Below are positions 28,900 through 32,143 of a stretch of 32,143 nucleotides of DNA, piece by piece (position 1 is the stretch's first letter; each line of letters opens with the position of its first letter). The notes below the pieces were generated by a model, which worked only from the letters and a program-made list of their open reading frames with translations, searched no databases and had not been told where the DNA came from. Origin of the DNA: DATBLQ01 sp036555325 (lineage in GTDB: Bacteria; Pseudomonadota; Alphaproteobacteria; Rhizobiales; Aestuariivirgaceae); NCBI GenBank assembly GCA_036555325.1, contig DATBLQ010000010.1, positions 1 through 32,143 of the forward strand. Reading direction: 5' to 3'. The position numbers and the translations under genes are program-made.

Positions 28900-29356
28900 G
28901 CGTTCAAGGCACTTGTTTCAGATTAGAGCATATGAGCCTCGCGACTTAAACCATGTCGTCGATGCAGCAAACCGCGCAATTCGCAACGCCTATGCCTTTT
29001 TTGGGCACGATCATCCTTTGGGAGTCACTCGCGACCGCCTCATCGAAGCTTTGGCCAGAGGTAGCACTCTTTGGGTGCCGGAAGCCAATGGCGCGCCTGC
29101 TGGAGTGCTTGGTCTGTTTCCCAACTTCGTCGACAAGCTGTTCGTTGCTCCGGAATGGCAATGTGGCGGTATTGGAACGGCATTGTTGGATTTCGCGAAG
29201 TCGATCTATTCAACGCATTTGGAGCTCCGCTGCGCACAGGAAAATCATGCGGCTTGCCGGTTCTATGAAAAGTGCGGCTTTCGCCCGAAAGTTCATCGAA
29301 TAGCAGACCGCCCCTCCATTCCGGAGATCGTCTATCGCTGGGAGGGCGGCTGTTAA
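28898..29356 (+). CDS. GNAT family N-acetyltransferase
   Basis: About 152 residues with GNAT motif A, LFVAPEWQCGGIGTALLDFAKS (acetyl-CoA pyrophosphate loop Q/C-GG-IG-T/A), and the C-terminal CAQENHAACRFYEKCGFRP block typical of the family. Substrate unknown. ATG 28898 begins the conserved part; ATG 28877 and TTG 28862 are upstream options, none with a strong ribosome binding site. Divergent from the alpha/beta hydrolase with overlapping starts, and converging with the flavin monooxygenase gene 7 bp away. Confidence 0.8.
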   Translation: MRSRHLFQIRAYEPRDLNHVVDAANRAIRNAYAFFGHDHPLGVTRDRLIEALARGSTLWVPEANGAPAGVLGLFPNFVDKLFVAPEWQCGGIGTALLDFAKSIYSTHLELRCAQENHAACRFYEKCGFRPKVHRIADRPSIPEIVYRWEGGC

Positions 29357-29363
29357 GGCGGCG

Positions 29364-30539
29364 CTATTCGGCCGCCTGTTTTTCGAGCCGAGACTTGAAT
29401 CTCGGCATCACCTCCTCGGTGAACAACTTCACCGACCGCATGCCCGCGGAATGGTCGGTGCCGGGAAAATGGGACCACACGAGAAGGTATTGAAGATTCA
29501 GAACCTCGATCAACTCTTCGATCTTGTCGGAGATTTGGTCGGGGGTGCCGAAAAGCAGATTGCGGTTATCGAGAAAATCAACGTCGAGCAAATCAAGCTT
29601 GCCCGGTGTCTTGGGTAGTTCCTCGCCCAGGTGACGGTGATTATCAAGCCCGCGCCAATGGCAAACCCATTTCAGATAGTCGACGATCCCCTCCCCGCCC
29701 AGTTTAAGAGCCTCGGCCTTGCTTTCGCAGCAAAACATGTCGCGAACGAGAATGATGCCCTCGCCCAAGGCGACGTTACGGCCTTCCTTCGATGCCTTCT
29801 TGTCGCGGTAAAGTTCAAACCGCGGCTTTAATGCATCGGTCGGCGGGATCCACATCATCGCTCCGAGGGCGTTTTCAGCGGCGAATTGGATAGCAAGATG
29901 TCCGTCAACCACCTGATGCATAGGGGGCGTGGGCTGTTGCAACGTGCGCGGGACGAGAGAAAGCTTTCTTAACTCAAAGCTTTCCATGTCCTGGTACTCC
30001 GGCGACTTCGGGCTCATCGCGTGATCCCAGGCAAACCCGAGGTCGGGAAACTGAAAGAACTCACCCTTGAATTCGAAATGCGGGTTCGACCAGGCGCGGC
30101 GGACGATCTCAAGGCTTTCAGCGAAGATGCGGAAATTCTGCGCAGGATTCCGCGTATCAGCGGACTTGTTGAGATTCAGCGCCTCACGTCCGTACAACCC
30201 GCGGCCGACTGCGCATTCCACTCGCCCGCCCGACATATGGTCTAGCATGGCCAGGTCTTCTGCAAACCGCAGGGGATGCCAAAAGGTAATGATATTCGCC
30301 GCCTGTCCAATTCGAATTCTGTTCGTACGGGCTGCGGTCCAGGCGCTCATCATCACCGGGTTGGGACATACCTCGAAACCTTCGTGGCCGAAGTGATGCT
30401 CGGTGAACCAAATGGACTGCCAGTCGTTGCGGTCTAGATACTGAGCAAGCTCAACTGTTTCGTTCAAAACCTGTCCATACGGCTTGCTCAAGCCGCGGTT
30501 GTTGGTATTTGCAAAATAGCCGAATTTCATGACGCTCAT
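29364..30539 (-). CDS. LLM-class flavin-dependent oxidoreductase (luciferase-like monooxygenase)
   Basis: A 391-residue bacterial-luciferase-fold protein: MKFGYFANTNNRG start, WFTEHHFGHEGFEVCPNPVMM (about 44-64), IRIGQAANIITFWHPLRFAEDLAMLDHMSGGRVECAVGRGLYGRE (about 75-120), the classic TIM-barrel signature. It would use reduced flavin from a partner reductase, not encoded here, to oxygenate a substrate. Divergent from the two TetR genes with 272 bp between, so probably their target. Its place in carnitine/betaine metabolism is unknown; a C-N or aldehyde-type oxygenation is speculation. ATG 30530 (MKFGYF), with GGATGAG before it, is an alternative start. Confidence 0.88.
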   Translation of the reverse strand: MSVMKFGYFANTNNRGLSKPYGQVLNETVELAQYLDRNDWQSIWFTEHHFGHEGFEVCPNPVMMSAWTAARTNRIRIGQAANIITFWHPLRFAEDLAMLDHMSGGRVECAVGRGLYGREALNLNKSADTRNPAQNFRIFAESLEIVRRAWSNPHFEFKGEFFQFPDLGFAWDHAMSPKSPEYQDMESFELRKLSLVPRTLQQPTPPMHQVVDGHLAIQFAAENALGAMMWIPPTDALKPRFELYRDKKASKEGRNVALGEGIILVRDMFCCESKAEALKLGGEGIVDYLKWVCHWRGLDNHRHLGEELPKTPGKLDLLDVDFLDNRNLLFGTPDQISDKIEELIEVLNLQYLLVWSHFPGTDHSAGMRSVKLFTEEVMPRFKSRLEKQAAE

Positions 30540-30811
30540 CCGTTGTTGACGTTCAGATTAGCGCACACCATTTTGACTCATTGCGCGCCCACTTGAGCGG
30601 CACACACCGATTAGGCTGACTGCCTGCCGACTTCAGCTATGATGGGTTCATAACAGAACAGGATATTGGCGGCAACATTGCACGGACAAAGGGGAATCGG
30701 TGGGGTTGGACACCATTTCGATCTCAGGTCGCGATTGGTCGAGTGACTAACTATTTGCACAAGTACCTAAATGTGAAGGCAGTTCGCGTAAAACGCTGCT
30801 AGATAACGCGG
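30540..30811. promoter_or_regulatory. Divergent regulatory region between flavin monooxygenase and tetR-like genes
   Basis: 272 bp without a gene, between two divergent transcription units. A near-palindrome TTGGTC-N4-GACTAA (about 30735-30750) and a GC-poor run near 30770 are the only structures seen. It must hold promoters in both directions, and as the first gene on the right is a TetR-type repressor it is the expected site of its operator. No site can be fixed by eye. Confidence 0.4.
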
Positions 30812-31423
30812 ATGCTTCTTGCTTCTCCTCACAGCGTTCGACGCCAGCAGATTCTCGATGCGACGTTTGAAGTGATCAAGCGCGAGGGAATTCAAGAAAC
30901 GAGTATCCCAAAAATCACGAATGTCATGGGCGTTTCCAAGGGAATCGTTCACCACTATTTCAAAAGCAGGGAAGAACTCATCGAGCTCTCACGACGTCGG
31001 GTTTTCCGCCTTCGACACAGGGGGTTCTTGGCAAGGATCAATCGTGCCGAAACGCCTTCTGACCGATTGTGGGCGGTGATAAGCCTCAATCTCGATGCAA
31101 AGTATCTCGAGCCGGGGTTTTGCAGGGCCTGGGTTTCGCTTTCATCCCAAGCCACGGAACATCGCCCCTTTGCCAGGCTAGCGAAGATACTGCGTCGCCG
31201 TGAACGATCGAACGTGATTTATGCTCTTCGACAACTTGGTCACCACACTGATGTGGAGGAACAGGCTTTAGGGCTGAGGATGATCCTTGAAGGCATGAGA
31301 CATCGGGCCGGTTTCATGGCGTTGAAATGCAGCCCCGAGGTTGAACGGGACCATTTTCTGCTATATCTCAGGCACAGGGCTCCCAAGTTTGACGTCTACA
31401 CAGCACTGACTACACGGCACTGA
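30812..31423 (+). CDS. BetI-like TetR-family regulator (first of tandem pair)
   Basis: A 203-residue TetR-family protein. The N-terminal helix-turn-helix (about 10-57) is RRQQILDATFEVIKREGIQETSIPKITNVMGVSKGIVHHYFKSREELI; the SKGIVHHYF form resembles BetI, the choline-sensing repressor. The C-terminal ligand domain is diverged. The frame is closed just upstream, so ATG 30812 is the first possible start; its ribosome binding site is weak. Divergent from the flavin monooxygenase and followed by a paralogue 10 bp downstream, it probably senses a quaternary amine or its derivative (inference). Confidence 0.87.
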   Translation: MLLASPHSVRRQQILDATFEVIKREGIQETSIPKITNVMGVSKGIVHHYFKSREELIELSRRRVFRLRHRGFLARINRAETPSDRLWAVISLNLDAKYLEPGFCRAWVSLSSQATEHRPFARLAKILRRRERSNVIYALRQLGHHTDVEEQALGLRMILEGMRHRAGFMALKCSPEVERDHFLLYLRHRAPKFDVYTALTTRH

Positions 31424-31425
31424 GG
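31422..31425 (+). promoter_or_regulatory. Ribosome binding site of the second TetR gene
   Basis: GAGG, overlapping the TGA stop of the first regulator and 8 bp before GTG 31434. It decides for GTG 31434 over TTG 31428, which would be only 2 bp away. Confidence 0.5.
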
Positions 31426-31433
31426 CGTTGAAC

Positions 31434-32045
31434 GTGCGTCGTGCCTCAATATCCCAAATCCGAAGACTTGAACTCGAGAACGTAGTGTTTGAGCTCATAG
31501 GAGAGTCAGGCATCAGAGGCCTGACGATTGCGCGCATGGCCCAACATGCGGGCATATCGAAGGGCATTGTTCACCACTATTTTCGAAATAAGGAGGAACT
31601 CATCACTGCCGTCGTGCGCCATGGTAATCGTGTGTATTCTGACGGCATTCGCGAGCGGCTGAGATTGTCAAAATCTCCAAGCGAGCGATTGTGGACAATA
31701 ATCTACGGCCAATTTTCATCGGAGGTATTTCAGGCAATGCATCTGCAATACTACCTGCAGGTTCTCGAAACGGCGATTCAATATCAAGGCATTCTGCGCA
31801 CTTATAATGCAGTCAACGCACGAGGACGCTTAAACGTGGCGTTCGCGTTGCGATCGCTGGTCGAACCGAACGAAGTCAAAACCACAACGCATACGATCTG
31901 GAATCTATTGGAGGGTGCGTGGCTTCTGGCTGCAGCAGAGCCCAATCTAACCAAGGATCAACTGCTAACTTCTGTTGCAGCCTATCTCAAAGGCAGCGTA
32001 CCGCGATTTGACATGTCCGTGGTGGAACGGATGCCACCGAGGTGA
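31434..32045 (+). CDS. BetI-like TetR-family regulator (second of tandem pair)
   Basis: About 203 residues, paralogous to the preceding regulator: helix-turn-helix ...GLTIARMAQHAGISKGIVHHYFRNKEELITAVVRHG with the same SKGIVHHYF-x3-EELI core, same domain layout and matching C-terminal end (..PRFDMS versus ..PKFDVY). The duplication is old, since the ligand domains differ strongly, so the two may bind different effectors or form a heterodimer. GTG start chosen from the GAGG ribosome binding site. Its stop lies 2 bp before the next ATG, so the operon continues to the right. Confidence 0.86.
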   Translation: MRRASISQIRRLELENVVFELIGESGIRGLTIARMAQHAGISKGIVHHYFRNKEELITAVVRHGNRVYSDGIRERLRLSKSPSERLWTIIYGQFSSEVFQAMHLQYYLQVLETAIQYQGILRTYNAVNARGRLNVAFALRSLVEPNEVKTTTHTIWNLLEGAWLLAAAEPNLTKDQLLTSVAAYLKGSVPRFDMSVVERMPPR

Positions 32046-32047
32046 TC

Positions 32048-32143
32048 ATGGCCTCGCCCCCGAAGACCACGATCTCCCTCCCCCGATGGATATTGTCCTG
32101 GCCTCAACGGAACCGATCCAAAGAGGCACTGAGTGCAAAAAAC
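32048..32143 (+). CDS. Start of an unidentified coupled gene (runs off the window)
   Basis: ATG 32048 follows the second TetR stop by 2 bp, has GAGG at 32039-32042 as ribosome binding site, and stays open for 32 codons to the window edge. The N-terminus (MASPPKTTISLPRWILS...) is basic with a hydrophobic patch, which would fit a transporter or membrane-associated protein, but too little is visible to name it. Confidence 0.45.
   Translation, partial: MASPPKTTISLPRWILSWPQRNRSKEALSAKN

Noticed and set aside
1..32143. CRISPR array, rRNA, or insertion sequence transposase
   Set aside because: No regularly spaced repeats of CRISPR type, no rRNA-like sequence and no transposase frame were seen on either strand.

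Overview
The window looks like a rhizobial-type alphaproteobacterium (Mesorhizobium/Phyllobacteriaceae-like; inferred from gene families, not from a marker gene). Support comes from the DUF4864 and DUF2585 genes, the RepB-C-terminal ParB-like proteins, the CoxSLMDE-type operon and the integrase-island gene set. Everything left of about 7.5 kb is visibly more AT-rich and reads as acquired DNA; everything to the right is GC-richer, densely packed metabolic DNA.

Region 1 (1-3.5 kb, plus strand): the end of a large serine recombinase gene is translationally coupled through two ATGA overlaps to two different ParB/RepB-like genes with no ParA. After about 300 bp come a possible tiny ORF and a secreted thermonuclease-like protein. 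Region 2 (3.5-7.5 kb): a strong rho-independent terminator, a double-hairpin repeat with a shared core, then a leftward block. The block encodes a winged-helix-like protein, a small cysteine-rich protein, an AlpA/excisionase-like protein, a 250-aa unknown and a tyrosine integrase. Tandem 9-bp iterons lie at the integrase start. This is the right edge of an integrated island.

Region 3 (7.5-17.6 kb, minus strand): a complete molybdenum hydroxylase operon in the order coxS-L-M-D-E-xdhC(N)-xdhC(C)-mobA-like fusion. The large subunit carries AYRGAGR, the form II signature, so true CO oxidation should not be assumed. A glutamate-1-semialdehyde-aminomutase-like PLP enzyme lies upstream on the same strand. 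Two small alphaproteobacterial genes (DUF4864, DUF2585) follow on the plus strand.

Region 4 (18.7-32.1 kb): a catabolic cluster for carnitine-type quaternary amines. A GlxA/CdhR-like regulator is divergent from a six-gene operon: BKACE (dehydrocarnitine cleavage), L-carnitine dehydrogenase, SDR, acyl-CoA dehydrogenase, ADP-forming acyl-CoA ligase and CaiD. Converging on it is an alpha/beta hydrolase-aldehyde dehydrogenase pair. Beyond lie a GNAT, a luciferase-like flavin monooxygenase, two tandem BetI-like TetR regulators and the start of another coupled ORF. Together the enzymes could take gamma-butyrobetaine or crotonobetaine through CoA esters to carnitine, then to 3-dehydrocarnitine and betainyl-CoA/glycine betaine. 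This is an inference from the families; no transporter or dedicated thioesterase is visible. The most promising under-described items are the recombinase-ParB-ParB triad and this combined butyrobetaine-carnitine cluster.
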